DNA of 64,000 nucleotides from JAJFUV01 sp964384215 (GTDB lineage Bacteria > Acidobacteriota > Terriglobia > Bryobacterales > Bryobacteraceae). Each line of letters opens with the position of its first letter. Position 1 is the first letter of the stretch. The stretch spans positions 17,662 to 81,661 of the forward strand of contig CAYLLB010000023.1 of assembly GCA_964384215.1 (NCBI GenBank), in the 5' to 3' direction. Below the pieces are notes generated by a model. That model worked only from the letters and a program-made list of their open reading frames with translations. It was not told where the DNA came from and searched no databases. Both the position numbers and the translations under genes were made by a program. Shown here one piece after another: positions 7,457 to 16,548 of the stretch.

Positions 7457-9535
7457 CTACTTCGCGGTCAATCCGTTGCGCCTCATCAGGGCGTCGGGAT
7501 CCGGATCGCGTCCCATGAAGTTTCGGAACAGTTGGGCCGGATCTTCCGTGTTGCCCTTCTCCAGGATCTCGCGCCGGAATGCCATGCCCGCCTTGCGGCT
7601 GAAGATGCCTTCCTTCTGGAAGCGCGTGAACGCATCCGCGTCGAGCACCTCGGCCCATTTGTAAGAGTAATAGCCGCAGGCGTAACCGCCCGAGAAGATG
7701 TGGTTGAAGCTCGCGATCATGGCGTAGTCCTCCGGCACAGGCGCGGGCGTGTAACGCTGAAACACCCGGCGCGCGTAAGCCAAAATGTCGCCATCGCGCT
7801 GCTGTTCGTAATCGACGTGTAGGCCGATGTCCACCACGCCAAGTGACAGTTGCCGCATCTGCGCGTAGGCGGCACGAAACGTGCGCGCGCGCTTCATCTT
7901 CTGGTACAAGTCCTCGGGCAGCGGCGCGCCGGTCTGGTAGTGCTTCGCAAACAGGTTCAGGCACTCGCGCTCCCAGGTCCAGTTCTCCATGATCTGGCTA
8001 GGCAGCTCCACGAAGTCCCATGCCACCTCGTTCAAACCGCGCACGGGCACGCGGCTCAAAACGTGCTGCAACTGGTGGCCGAACTCGTGGAAGACGGTCT
8101 CGACGTCGCGATGCGTGAGCAGAGCGGGCTTATCCCCGACAGGCGGCGTCATGTTGCCGTTGATGGCTCCCAGGTGCGGTTTGAAGGTGCCGTCGATGGG
8201 ACCGCCGGTTATCAGGCCGTCGGACCAAGCCCCTCCGCGCTTGTCCTCCCGCGGATACAGGTCGGCATAGAAGCAGCCGAGCAAGCTGCCGTCCGCATCG
8301 CGCACTTCAAAGTACTGCACGGCGGGATTCCACACCGGCACGCCGTCCGCCTTCGTCACGGTGATCCCGTAGAGACGGTGCACCAGTTCGAACATGCCCT
8401 TCAGCACGCTGTCCATCGGAAAGTAAGGGCGGACAGCCTCCTCGTCGAAGTCGTAACGCGCCTTGCGCATCTTCTCGGCGTAGCAAAGGATATCCCAGGG
8501 CGCAAGCGCGGGCGCCTTGTCGCCTTCGATGGAGCGCCGGAAGGCCAGGATCTCCGCAGTCTCCTTGTCATAGAACGGGCGGGTCTTCCGGTCGAGCGTC
8601 GCCAGGAATTCCCGCACGCGGTCGCCGTTCTTCGCCATGCGGTTCTCGACCGTGAAGTCGGCGAAATTCCTGTAGCCGAGCAGGCGCGCCCGCTCGCGGC
8701 GCAACTCGAGAATCCGCTTCATGATGGCCACGTTGTCGCTGGCTCCGCCTGCGGCGCGGCCGTTATAAGCGCGGTACATGCGCTCGCGAATGCCGGCGTC
8801 GTCCAGATAAGTCATCACGGCGCGGAAGCTCGGCTCCTGCAGCGTGAAGCGCCATCCTTCCACTCCTTTGCGCTTGGCGCTTTCCCGGGCGGCGGCGCGT
8901 GCCGATTCGGGCAGTCCGGCGAGCAGCGTGTCGTCCTTCACGACGATTTCGAACGCGTTGGTCGCATCGAGCACGTTATCGGAGAAGCGCTTGCGCAGTT
9001 GGCTCATCTCGACGCTGATGGCGCGCAACTTGGCCTTATCGGCTTCGCCCAACTCGGCCCCATTGCGCCGGAACTCGTCGAGCGTCCAGGTGAGGAACCG
9101 CTTGCGCGGCCCGGTGAGCGCCTTCGCTTCAGGCGTAGCGGAAAACTCCTTGATTTTCGCGTAGATCTCCTTGTCCAGCGGGATGCTCGAGACGAAGGCC
9201 GTGTACTTGGGCAGCACATTCGTCACGGCGGCACGCAGGGCGGGCGTGGTGGCCACGCTCTCCAGGTGCCGCACGATGCCCATGGTCTGGTCCAAGTCTT
9301 CCTGTATGTCCTCGAACGCGGTCATCGTGTTGGCGTAAGTGCGCGGCGCGGTGCTGGCGACATAGGCGTCGCGCTTAGCCTTGGCCTCTGCGAGCAATTG
9401 CGTGATGGCGGGCTCGACGTGCTCGGCCCTGATGCGATCAAACGGAATCCGGAAGCCCTTCTCCAACAGCGGGTTGTTCTGTGAAGCGGCATTCATGGCC
9501 ATGGCGCATGCGAATAGAAACACGGTTTTCCTCAT
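7457..9535 (-). CDS. Secreted M3-family oligopeptidase
   Basis: A 692-residue zinc oligopeptidase (thimet/OpdA-Dcp family) that cuts short peptides. The zinc site H483-EFG-H487 followed by QLQH and a downstream NEVAWDFVELPSQ helix supplying the third ligand are intact, and the N-terminal PFDRIRAEHVEPAI segment is typical of OpdA-like members. I start it at 9535 because that ATG begins a signal peptide (MRKTVFLFACAMAMNA), whereas the frame upstream to 9619 adds 28 non-conserved residues that overlap the divergent promoter region. OpdA itself is cytoplasmic, so secretion is a difference. It converges on the sulfatase gene with 7 bp between stops. Confidence 0.9.
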   Translation of the reverse strand: MRKTVFLFACAMAMNAASQNNPLLEKGFRIPFDRIRAEHVEPAITQLLAEAKAKRDAYVASTAPRTYANTMTAFEDIQEDLDQTMGIVRHLESVATTPALRAAVTNVLPKYTAFVSSIPLDKEIYAKIKEFSATPEAKALTGPRKRFLTWTLDEFRRNGAELGEADKAKLRAISVEMSQLRKRFSDNVLDATNAFEIVVKDDTLLAGLPESARAAARESAKRKGVEGWRFTLQEPSFRAVMTYLDDAGIRERMYRAYNGRAAGGASDNVAIMKRILELRRERARLLGYRNFADFTVENRMAKNGDRVREFLATLDRKTRPFYDKETAEILAFRRSIEGDKAPALAPWDILCYAEKMRKARYDFDEEAVRPYFPMDSVLKGMFELVHRLYGITVTKADGVPVWNPAVQYFEVRDADGSLLGCFYADLYPREDKRGGAWSDGLITGGPIDGTFKPHLGAINGNMTPPVGDKPALLTHRDVETVFHEFGHQLQHVLSRVPVRGLNEVAWDFVELPSQIMENWTWERECLNLFAKHYQTGAPLPEDLYQKMKRARTFRAAYAQMRQLSLGVVDIGLHVDYEQQRDGDILAYARRVFQRYTPAPVPEDYAMIASFNHIFSGGYACGYYSYKWAEVLDADAFTRFQKEGIFSRKAGMAFRREILEKGNTEDPAQLFRNFMGRDPDPDALMRRNGLTAK

Positions 9536-9558
9536 GGTGATGTCCCGGCGAGGCGAAC

Positions 9559-9587
9559 TTACATTGTAGTAGTCCGGCGGATACAAT
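9559..9587 (+). promoter_or_regulatory. Candidate promoter of the CmcI-like gene, overlapping a divergent -10
   Basis: TTACAT (9559-9564), a 17-bp spacer and TACAAT (9582-9587) precede the ATG at 9603. On the other strand a TACAAT reads out of 9568-9563 towards the M3 peptidase start at 9535. The two -10 boxes lie within 25 bp, so divergent transcription may be mutually exclusive. Prediction by eye. Confidence 0.4.
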
Positions 9588-9602
9588 GGTTCATCCGCAC
9601 CT

Positions 9603-10322
9603 ATGAAAACCAGAGCCACCGTCCTGATTGCCGTCTCGACCGCCCTGGCCGGAGCCGTCCTCGGCGCCTGGGGGTCCGCCAGCTACTTGCGCGCTCCGGA
9701 GCGCGTTGTGGCGGCGTTCCACCGCTGGTATCACGCCAACGGCGCGACGACCTTCAACAACACGTCCTGGCTGGGCATCCCCACGCAGAAGTGCCCGCTG
9801 GACACATGGACCTACCAGGAGATTTTCGCTGAAACAAAACCGGACGTGCTGGTGGAAACCGGAACATACAAGGGCGGTAGCTCGTTCTTCTACGCGTCAG
9901 TTTTCGACCTTATGAAGCACGGACGTGTCATCACGGTGGACATCGAAGACTATCCGGGCAAGCCGCCGCACGAGCGCATCCAGTTTCTGTTGGGCTCCTC
10001 AACATCGGACGAAATCATCCGGAAAATTCGTGATTCCATCAAGCCCGGCGAAAGAGTCATGGTGGCGCTCGATTCGGACCACAGCAAAGCCCATGTCGCC
10101 AGGGAACTCGCGCTATACAGCCCGCTGGTCTCGCCCGGAATGTACCTCGTGGTGGAGGATACGCACTTTAACGGGCATCCGATCCTGCCGCACCACGGTC
10201 CCGGTCCGATGGAAGCGGTCGACGAATTCGTGGCCGCGCATCCTGAATTCATCATTGACCGCTCGCGCGAAAAGTTCGGTATGACGTTCAATCCGCGCGG
10301 ATGGTTGAAGCGCGTGAAGTAG
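9603..10322 (+). CDS. CmcI/cephalosporin hydroxylase-family SAM-dependent enzyme, membrane anchored
   Basis: A 239-residue protein with one N-terminal membrane segment (TVLIAVSTALAGAVLGAWGSASYL) and a CmcI-like domain: DVLVETGTYKGGSSFFYASV is the nucleotide-binding strand-loop, VITVDIEDYPG the acidic strand, VMVALDSDHSKAHV the metal/acid segment, and LVVEDTHFNGHP the end of the fold. Members of this family are methyltransferase-like; several act in glycan or antibiotic modification, but the chemistry of this one is not known. It is followed 8 bp later by a sulfatase. The membrane anchor is unusual for the family and suggests action at or outside the inner membrane. Confidence 0.8.
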   Translation: MKTRATVLIAVSTALAGAVLGAWGSASYLRAPERVVAAFHRWYHANGATTFNNTSWLGIPTQKCPLDTWTYQEIFAETKPDVLVETGTYKGGSSFFYASVFDLMKHGRVITVDIEDYPGKPPHERIQFLLGSSTSDEIIRKIRDSIKPGERVMVALDSDHSKAHVARELALYSPLVSPGMYLVVEDTHFNGHPILPHHGPGPMEAVDEFVAAHPEFIIDRSREKFGMTFNPRGWLKRVK

Positions 10323-10330
10323 GAGGTCCC

Positions 10331-11668
10331 ATGCCTAGCGTCTGCACCCGCCGCGAGTTGCTGGCCTCGATGGCTGCACCGCTCATGGCCGCTCCCCGCA
10401 GGCGCCCAAACATCCTGTTCATCCTCAGCGACGACCACCACTATCAATGCCTGGGCGCCGCCGGTAATCCCCACATACATACGCCCAACCTGGACCGTTT
10501 GGCCGCGCGGGGCGTGCGCTTTTCCAATGCCCAGATCAGCACGTCGCAGTGCGCGCCGAGCCGCGGCATCCTGCTCTCGGGCCTTGAAACCTACCAAAAC
10601 GGCCTCATCAGCAACGGTCAGATTCGCTTCCGCGAAGGACTCGGGCCGACGGTGGTCGAGCAATTGCGCCGCACAGGCTACGACACCGTGCTGGTCGGCA
10701 AGTGGCACATCGCGAATCCGCCGCGGGAATGCGGTTTCGCCCGCGCGCCGCTCTGGCTGCCGGGCGGTGGTAGCGTTTACCGAAACCCGAAACTGTGCCG
10801 CGGCCTGGACAGCCAGCCCACCGAAACGCCCGGGCACATCACGGACCTATTGACGAACGCGGCGCTCGATTGCTTGCGCCAAGCCGGCGAGCAGCCGCTC
10901 TTCCTGTGGTTGGCTTACAACGCGCCGCACACTCCGTGGTACGCCGAAGCGCGCTACACCGATCTCTATGCCGGCAAGGACGCCGCTTCCATCGCGCCGC
11001 CCGCGCACCCGCCGGGCGGCCTAAAGTACGACTGGAATCTCTATTACTCCGTGATCACGCACATGGACGAGGCCATCGGCCGCCTGATCGCGGAACTCGA
11101 CCGGCACGGACTCTGGAATGACACGATCGTATTCTTCCTGGGCGACAACGGCTTCACCTGCGGCTCGCACGATTGGATCGGCAAAGTTTATCCGTGGGAG
11201 GAGTCCGTGCGCGTCCCCCTTATCGCCGCCGGAGCCGGAGTCGCGCGCGGCCGCATGAACGATGCTCCGGCCGCATCTGTGGACCTTCCGCGCACCTGGC
11301 TCGACTTGGCTCATGTCGAACCGCCATCACCCCTGGCCGGCCGTTCGCTCGTAAAGACGATTCAGTCCGGCCGGGGTGGCCCCAACTACGGGTTCAGTGT
11401 GTGGGACGATGGCCGTCCCGGCGCCCTTGCCGCCAAGAAAGCCGTGGAGCCCTACCGGCTCGTCCGCACCAAGACCCACAAGCTGATCGTCTGGCAATCC
11501 GGCAGGCAGGTGCTTTACGATATCCGCGCGGACGTGGGTGAAGAGCACGATCTGCTCGGCAGCGCGGTCTCTCCGCGAATCGTTTTTGATCTGCGCTCGG
11601 CCCTCGCCCGGCGAATGAAAGAAACAAACGACAAGGCCATCGAGTGGCTCACCCGCTATCATGGGTAG
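10331..11668 (+). CDS. Exported type I sulfatase
   Basis: A 445-residue sulfatase with a Tat-like leader (CTRRELLASMAAPLMAA), metal-binding NILFILSDDHH, activation motif C74-A-P-S-R78, KWHIA and the late metal site FFLGDNGFTCGSHDWIGK. The start at 10331 is fixed by an AGGAGG at 10321-10326; an upstream in-frame codon at 10301 would put ten residues inside the CmcI gene. It differs from the sulfatase at 6019 in length and in most residues outside the core, so they probably have different substrates. Like that one it needs a formylglycine-generating enzyme from elsewhere. The tex gene begins 9 bp after its stop. Confidence 0.9.
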   Translation: MPSVCTRRELLASMAAPLMAAPRRRPNILFILSDDHHYQCLGAAGNPHIHTPNLDRLAARGVRFSNAQISTSQCAPSRGILLSGLETYQNGLISNGQIRFREGLGPTVVEQLRRTGYDTVLVGKWHIANPPRECGFARAPLWLPGGGSVYRNPKLCRGLDSQPTETPGHITDLLTNAALDCLRQAGEQPLFLWLAYNAPHTPWYAEARYTDLYAGKDAASIAPPAHPPGGLKYDWNLYYSVITHMDEAIGRLIAELDRHGLWNDTIVFFLGDNGFTCGSHDWIGKVYPWEESVRVPLIAAGAGVARGRMNDAPAASVDLPRTWLDLAHVEPPSPLAGRSLVKTIQSGRGGPNYGFSVWDDGRPGALAAKKAVEPYRLVRTKTHKLIVWQSGRQVLYDIRADVGEEHDLLGSAVSPRIVFDLRSALARRMKETNDKAIEWLTRYHG

Positions 11669-11677
11669 AAGTCACTC

Positions 11678-13951
11678 ATGGAAATAAACAAGCCCCAACT
11701 TTCGACCGCCTGTTTGCTGCGCATGTCCGAGCAGCTCGGCGTGCCGTTGAATCAAATCGTTCCGACCATCGAACTGTTCGACGAAGGCGCCACCGTGCCC
11801 TTCATTGCGCGTTACCGAAAGGAGGTCACCGGGAACCTGGACGAGGTCCAGGTCCGTGCCATCGAAGAGAAGCTGGCCTACTTCCGCGAGCTCGAGGATC
11901 GCCGCGCAACGGTGCTGCAGTCCATCGAAGAGCAAGGCAAGCTGACGCCGGAGCTCCGCGCGCGCATCGAGGCTGCGTTCGAGAAGAACGAACTCGAGGA
12001 CCTCTACCTGCCCTACAAGCCGAAGCGCCGCACGAAGGCCTCCATCGCGCGTGAGAAAGGCCTCGAGCCGCTCGCCGATTACCTCTGGAACCAGACCCCG
12101 GGCGAATTGCCGCTGGCCGATCTAGCCGCCACATTTGTCAGCGAGGAAAAGGGCGTGGCGAGTGTGGAAGAGGCGCTCGAAGGCGCGCGCCACATCGTGG
12201 CGGAACGCATCAACGAGGACGCCGAAATCCGCAAGCACGTGCGCCAGATGATGATGGACAACGGCCGCGTGGTGAGCCGCGCCATACCGGGCGTGGAAGA
12301 TCCCGAGGGCAAGTTCAAGATGTACGCCGAATACAGCGAGCCGGTCGCCAAAATCCCGTCGCACCGCATGCTGGCCATCCGCCGCGGTTCGAAGGAAGGC
12401 ATTCTGGGCTTCGAAATCGAACTCGACCGCGAAGCCGCGCTCACTTATCTGCGGGGCCACGTGGTGCATGCTCCCGGGGATTGGGTGGAGCATCTGACCT
12501 GCGCCGCCGAAGACGCGTACGACCGCCTGTTGAATCCCTCGATTCAGACCGAAGTCCGGCTCAATTTGAAGGACCGCTCGGACGAAGAGGCCATCCGCGT
12601 CTTCCGTGAGAACCTCGAAAACCTGCTGCTGGCGCCGCCCGCGGGCATGCTTTCGGTGCTGGCCATCGATCCCGGCATCCGCACCGGCTGCAAACTAGCC
12701 GTCGTGGACGACACTGGCAAGTTCCTCGATCACGCCGTCATCTACCCGCTCGAACCGCGCAACGATCTTGCGGGCGCCGTGAAGACGCTGGCCTCGCTCA
12801 TCGCGCGCCACAATGTGCGCGCCATTGCCATCGGCAACGGAACCGGTTCGCGCGAGACGGCTGCCTTCGTGCAGGATTTCCTGCGCCAGGCGAAGCTCGA
12901 AAACGTTTTCAGCGTGGTGGTAAGTGAATCCGGCGCTTCGGTGTATTCCGCCTCCGAGATTGCGCGCCAGGAATTCCCCGATCTGGACCTCACTGTGCGC
13001 GGCGCCATCTCCATCGCGCGCCGGCTGCAGGATCCGCTGGCCGAACTGGTGAAGATCGACCCGAAGTCCATCGGGGTGGGCCAGTACCAGCACGACGTGG
13101 ATCAGCGCCTGCTGAAGGAAGGCCTCGAAAGCACGGTCGAATCGTGTGTGAACCGTGTCGGGGTCGACTTGAACACCGCCTCCTGGGCCCTGCTGCGCTA
13201 CGTGGCGGGCATCAACGAGCGGACCGCGCTGAAGATCGTCGAATACCGTAATGAAAACGGGAAGTTCCGTTCGCGCGTCGATCTCGAAGCCGTTCCCGGT
13301 TTTGGCCCCAAGACGTTCCAGCAGGCGGCGGGATTCCTCAGGATACGCGGAGGCGATAATCCTCTGGATATGACGGCGGTCCATCCGGAGTCCTATCCGG
13401 TCGTTGAAGAGATCGCCCGTTCGCTCGGCGTCAGCATCCCGGAGTTGATTGCCAAGCCGGAGCTTCTCGAAAAAGTGGACATGAACCAGTTCCAGACCGC
13501 GACGGTGGGCGTTTACACGCTCTCCGACATCCTGGAGGAACTGCGCAAGCCCGGGCGCGATCCGCGCAAGCAGTTCGTGGCGCCCAAGTTCCGCGACGAC
13601 GTGAAGGAGATCGCCGACCTACAGCCCGGCATGCTGGTGGAAGGGACCGTCACCAACGTGACCAACTTCGGCGCTTTCGTCGATGTCGGTGTGCACCAGG
13701 ACGGCCTGGTCCACGTGAGCGAGATCTCCAACCGCTACATCAAGGACCCCGCCGAAGCGTTGAAGGTGGGCCAGATCGTCCGCGTAAAGGTGCTCTCGGC
13801 CGACCCCAAGGCTAAGCGCATCGCGCTTTCCATCAAAGCCCTGGAAGCACCGTCAGAGGGGCGGCCGAAAGCGGAACGCAAACCCGCGTCCCGCAAGCCC
13901 ACTCTCGAAGAACAGTTGGCCAAGCTGAACGCGCAGTTTCACCGCCGCTGA
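11678..13951 (+). CDS. tex: Tex-family RNA-binding transcription accessory protein
   Basis: A 757-residue cytoplasmic protein of normal Tex length. In order: helical Tex N-domain (TVPFIARYRKEVTGNLDEVQVR), a YqgF/RuvC-like domain beginning LAIDPGIRTGCKLAVVD at about residue 330, helix-hairpin-helix repeats (LNTASWALLRYVAGINERTA and VPGFGPKTFQQAAGFLRI), and a C-terminal S1 RNA-binding domain (GMLVEGTVTNVTNFGAFVDVG). Tex affects transcription in several bacteria, and its role is general rather than tied to its neighbours here. It starts 9 bp after a sulfatase stop, without a strong ribosome site, so translation may depend on the upstream gene. Confidence 0.94.
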   Translation: MEINKPQLSTACLLRMSEQLGVPLNQIVPTIELFDEGATVPFIARYRKEVTGNLDEVQVRAIEEKLAYFRELEDRRATVLQSIEEQGKLTPELRARIEAAFEKNELEDLYLPYKPKRRTKASIAREKGLEPLADYLWNQTPGELPLADLAATFVSEEKGVASVEEALEGARHIVAERINEDAEIRKHVRQMMMDNGRVVSRAIPGVEDPEGKFKMYAEYSEPVAKIPSHRMLAIRRGSKEGILGFEIELDREAALTYLRGHVVHAPGDWVEHLTCAAEDAYDRLLNPSIQTEVRLNLKDRSDEEAIRVFRENLENLLLAPPAGMLSVLAIDPGIRTGCKLAVVDDTGKFLDHAVIYPLEPRNDLAGAVKTLASLIARHNVRAIAIGNGTGSRETAAFVQDFLRQAKLENVFSVVVSESGASVYSASEIARQEFPDLDLTVRGAISIARRLQDPLAELVKIDPKSIGVGQYQHDVDQRLLKEGLESTVESCVNRVGVDLNTASWALLRYVAGINERTALKIVEYRNENGKFRSRVDLEAVPGFGPKTFQQAAGFLRIRGGDNPLDMTAVHPESYPVVEEIARSLGVSIPELIAKPELLEKVDMNQFQTATVGVYTLSDILEELRKPGRDPRKQFVAPKFRDDVKEIADLQPGMLVEGTVTNVTNFGAFVDVGVHQDGLVHVSEISNRYIKDPAEALKVGQIVRVKVLSADPKAKRIALSIKALEAPSEGRPKAERKPASRKPTLEEQLAKLNAQFHRR

Positions 13952-14030
13952 GTGAGAGGAGCCGCGCCGGCGCGGCACTATACATACAGGAGTTGAGGCT
14001 TTCCAGCTTCGCTAGATGCTCCGTACTTGG

Positions 14031-14055
14031 CCCGGCGGGTTCCCCACCCGCCGGG
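14031..14055. terminator. Hairpin between convergent tex and oxidoreductase genes
   Basis: A perfect 10-bp stem, CCCGGCGGGT at 14031-14040 and its complement at 14046-14055, encloses a 5-base loop. It lies between two converging genes and could stop transcription from both sides. There is no T-run, so intrinsic termination is not certain. A 16-bp GC palindrome at 13961-13976, just after the tex stop, could add to it. Confidence 0.5.
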
Positions 14056-14087
14056 TCGCAATAAGGTTGCGCACCCGTGATCCGGAT

Positions 14088-15431
14088 CTAGACCTCCAGT
14101 TTCCAGGGAGCGCGGTAGGGTCTCATCACCAGGGCGTTCGCTTGCGGGTCGTCCAGAACCAGATTCTTGCTGCCGTCCCAGCGAATACTGCGGCCCACTT
14201 CCCACGAGATGTTCATCAGGTGTCCCAGCGCGGTGGCATGATGGCAGGTCTCCGGGTTGGCTTCCGGCTGCTTGCGCTCGCGCAGGTTTTTCAGAAACAG
14301 CTCGAAGTGGTACAGGTGATCGTCCTTGGCGGCAACCGTCACTTCCGGATTCACGAAGGCTCCCGCAGGATTGAGCTTCTGCCCCCGATGGACTTCCCTC
14401 ACGATCGTGTAGCCGCTGCGGTCCAACACCATGGACGCCTCGCTGCCCATGAAGCACTTCCCGTGCGATCGCATCTCGCGGCGGCAACCCGTCCGCATGG
14501 TGTATTGCAGAACGAACCCGCGCCTGGCCACGGGTCCCGGGCCGAACTCGAGCGTCGCACTGAATGTGTTCGGATAGTCGTGGTTGTCCTCGAACGCGAA
14601 GTTTCCGCCCGTGGCATGCACCGCTTTCGGCGAGTTCACGCCCATCGCCCACAGTACGATATCGAAATGGTGCACGCCCCAGGCAACCTGGTGGCCTGCA
14701 CCGGACACCCTGAACCAGTCGTAGCCGTAGTTGTAATACATGTTGGGGTTGTAAGCTCTGTACGGCGACGGGCCAACGAAAAAGTTCCAGTCCAATTCCG
14801 CGGGCGGATCGGTGTCGGCGGGCGAACCTGCGCCAGGCCAGTAGTTCTCGTAATCCCAGACCCGCACCTCGGAAATCTCTCCCAACTTGCCGGTCCGGAT
14901 CAACTCCACAGCCTGGCGGTAATGCTCCTGGCTGCGCTGTTGCGTGCCCACCTGCACGATTCGCTTGTACTTGTGCCACGCCTGGATCGCGAACGGACCC
15001 TCGCCGACGCTGTTGCCCAGCGGCTTCTCAAGGTACACATCTTTCCCTGCCTGGCATGCCGCGATCATGGGGAGTACGTGCCACTGCTGATTGGTGGCAA
15101 TGATCACTGCGTCGACGTTCTTGTCCTCAAGTAGCTTGCGATAGTCCTTGTATGCGGCAACTTGATCGCCTCCGGCGCGGTTGCGTCCCTCAGCGAGGTA
15201 TGTCGAGTTCACGTCGCAGACGGCAACAAAGCGCACGCCGGGAAACGTCTGGAAGCGGGGAATCAGCAAGCCGCGGCCTCGCGCCCCGCATCCGATCAGC
15301 GCCAGGTTGATCGTGTCATTGGGCCCCGGATTCGACCCGCCGCCCGCTGCGTAAGTTGAGGCCCAACCTGTGGACGCGACCGCCCCCGAGGCTCTCAAGA
15401 AATTCCTTCGCGTGTCACCGGCACGCATCAT
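14088..15431 (-). CDS. Tat-exported Gfo/Idh/MocA-family oxidoreductase
   Basis: A 447-residue NAD(P)-dependent oxidoreductase. The ATG at 15431 follows an AGAGGTGA ribosome site and opens a Tat-type leader (DTRRNFLRASGAVASTGWAS). The dinucleotide site is NLALIGCGARGRG, and the conserved lysine motif is DVYLEKPLG. The C-terminal region (residues about 190-447, including WDWFVGP-like WNFFVGPSPYR) is the family's substrate domain. Enzymes of this type oxidise sugars, often at C3, with bound cofactor. A 3-keto-disaccharide hydrolase-like gene lies nearby at 16921-17856, consistent with a 3-keto-glycoside route, which is inference. The phosphoesterase gene upstream is on the same strand with 59 bp between. 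Confidence 0.87.
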   Translation of the reverse strand: MMRAGDTRRNFLRASGAVASTGWASTYAAGGGSNPGPNDTINLALIGCGARGRGLLIPRFQTFPGVRFVAVCDVNSTYLAEGRNRAGGDQVAAYKDYRKLLEDKNVDAVIIATNQQWHVLPMIAACQAGKDVYLEKPLGNSVGEGPFAIQAWHKYKRIVQVGTQQRSQEHYRQAVELIRTGKLGEISEVRVWDYENYWPGAGSPADTDPPAELDWNFFVGPSPYRAYNPNMYYNYGYDWFRVSGAGHQVAWGVHHFDIVLWAMGVNSPKAVHATGGNFAFEDNHDYPNTFSATLEFGPGPVARRGFVLQYTMRTGCRREMRSHGKCFMGSEASMVLDRSGYTIVREVHRGQKLNPAGAFVNPEVTVAAKDDHLYHFELFLKNLRERKQPEANPETCHHATALGHLMNISWEVGRSIRWDGSKNLVLDDPQANALVMRPYRAPWKLEV

Positions 15432-15490
15432 GTGTTCACCTCTAATCTCCGTCGTTTTTCCGGCCAGTATAACTCGGGGGCGAACCAGAT

Positions 15491-16459
15491 TCACAACCGG
15501 ATCGTGAATCTCCGTTCGGCTGCCGCACCCATCAGGTAGCTGGTGTAATCGGGATGCCCTGCGTCTTTAAAGTCCACCCCGTGCCGCCCTGCGCCGTGGA
15601 TGTTTGTCGAAGGCGCGAGCAGGTTCGACGGCAAGCGCACCACTTCGACTTCCATCCGGCCGGGGAACACCGTACATACGGCCACGTCGTGCGGATAGGA
15701 GGCCGTTCCACAGATCGACGCGTGCACAATTCCCTTCTCCCTCACCATCCCCGTCAGGTGAAGATGCCCGCTCAACACCGCGCGCACGTTGGATCCCCGC
15801 GCCTCAACAAGTTCCAAGACCTCGGGTTCCCTCACTTTGTACGACCCGAAACCGAAACTCTTGGCCAGGACGGCTTCCTGTCGAATCGGTACAAGCGGGA
15901 TGTGGCAGAACAATAGTTTCGGCAGACGAGGATTGGCGCGCAGCATGCGGTCCAGGCTGCGCACGCGCTCCTCGTACACGCTATTTGGCCGCCGCGAAGC
16001 GGATCCTGAATCATTGAACACGACGAATTCGATGCCGCGGTGAACGAAGGAATACTGCAGCCGGTCCGCGCCGAAGGCGTCGCGGTAAGGCTTTTCGTAC
16101 ACAGGATCGCCTTCCCGCTGCACCACCTCGTGGTTGCCCACAGCTGTGTAGTACGGCACGCCGAGGCTGTCCAATTTCTCGCGCGCAACGGGCAGTTCTT
16201 CCCGAATCCCATCCAGGCTCTCGCCATGAATGAAATCGCCCGCGGCTACGACGAAATCCAGGTGCGGGAAGAAGTTCTGCTTGCGGATCTGTTCGAACAG
16301 CCATTCCGCGCGCCGGTTCGCTTCCGCATAGCCGTTCGCACCGTTCGGTCCCATGAAGTGCACGTCGTTAATCTGGAGAAACCGGAACGTGGGCTGCCGT
16401 TCTGCTCCGGCCAGGAATCCAACGGCAATCGCTTCTCGGCGGCTGATTTGTCTGCTCAT
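15491..16459 (-). CDS. Exported calcineurin-like metallophosphoesterase
   Basis: A 322-residue phosphoesterase with all metal-ligand motifs in order: INDVHF (D-x-H), AAGDF (GD), AVGNHE (GNH), LLFCHIPL and LSGHLH. The N-terminus SRQISRREAIAVGFLAGAE looks like a short Tat-type leader. Family members hydrolyse phosphomonoesters, diesters or nucleotides; the substrate here is not visible. It lies upstream of the exported oxidoreductase on the same strand and may be cotranscribed with it. Confidence 0.85.
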   Translation of the reverse strand: MSRQISRREAIAVGFLAGAERQPTFRFLQINDVHFMGPNGANGYAEANRRAEWLFEQIRKQNFFPHLDFVVAAGDFIHGESLDGIREELPVAREKLDSLGVPYYTAVGNHEVVQREGDPVYEKPYRDAFGADRLQYSFVHRGIEFVVFNDSGSASRRPNSVYEERVRSLDRMLRANPRLPKLLFCHIPLVPIRQEAVLAKSFGFGSYKVREPEVLELVEARGSNVRAVLSGHLHLTGMVREKGIVHASICGTASYPHDVAVCTVFPGRMEVEVVRLPSNLLAPSTNIHGAGRHGVDFKDAGHPDYTSYLMGAAAERRFTIRL

Positions 16460-16548
16460 AGGTAAGACCGCTTTTCAGTGTACGCCGGCGCTGTGATGCG
16501 GAGCCCGCCATAGGCCTGTTACGCTGGGATCAAAGTAGAGGAGGGGTT

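Noticed and set aside
7850..9484. A 544-codon open frame on the plus strand across the M3 peptidase
   Set aside because: Same reason: it is antisense to a complete zinc-peptidase gene and has no recognisable motif.
14016..15134. A 372-codon plus-strand frame over the Gfo/Idh/MocA gene
   Set aside because: The minus strand carries a full-length oxidoreductase with leader and cofactor site; the plus frame has the composition of a shadow.
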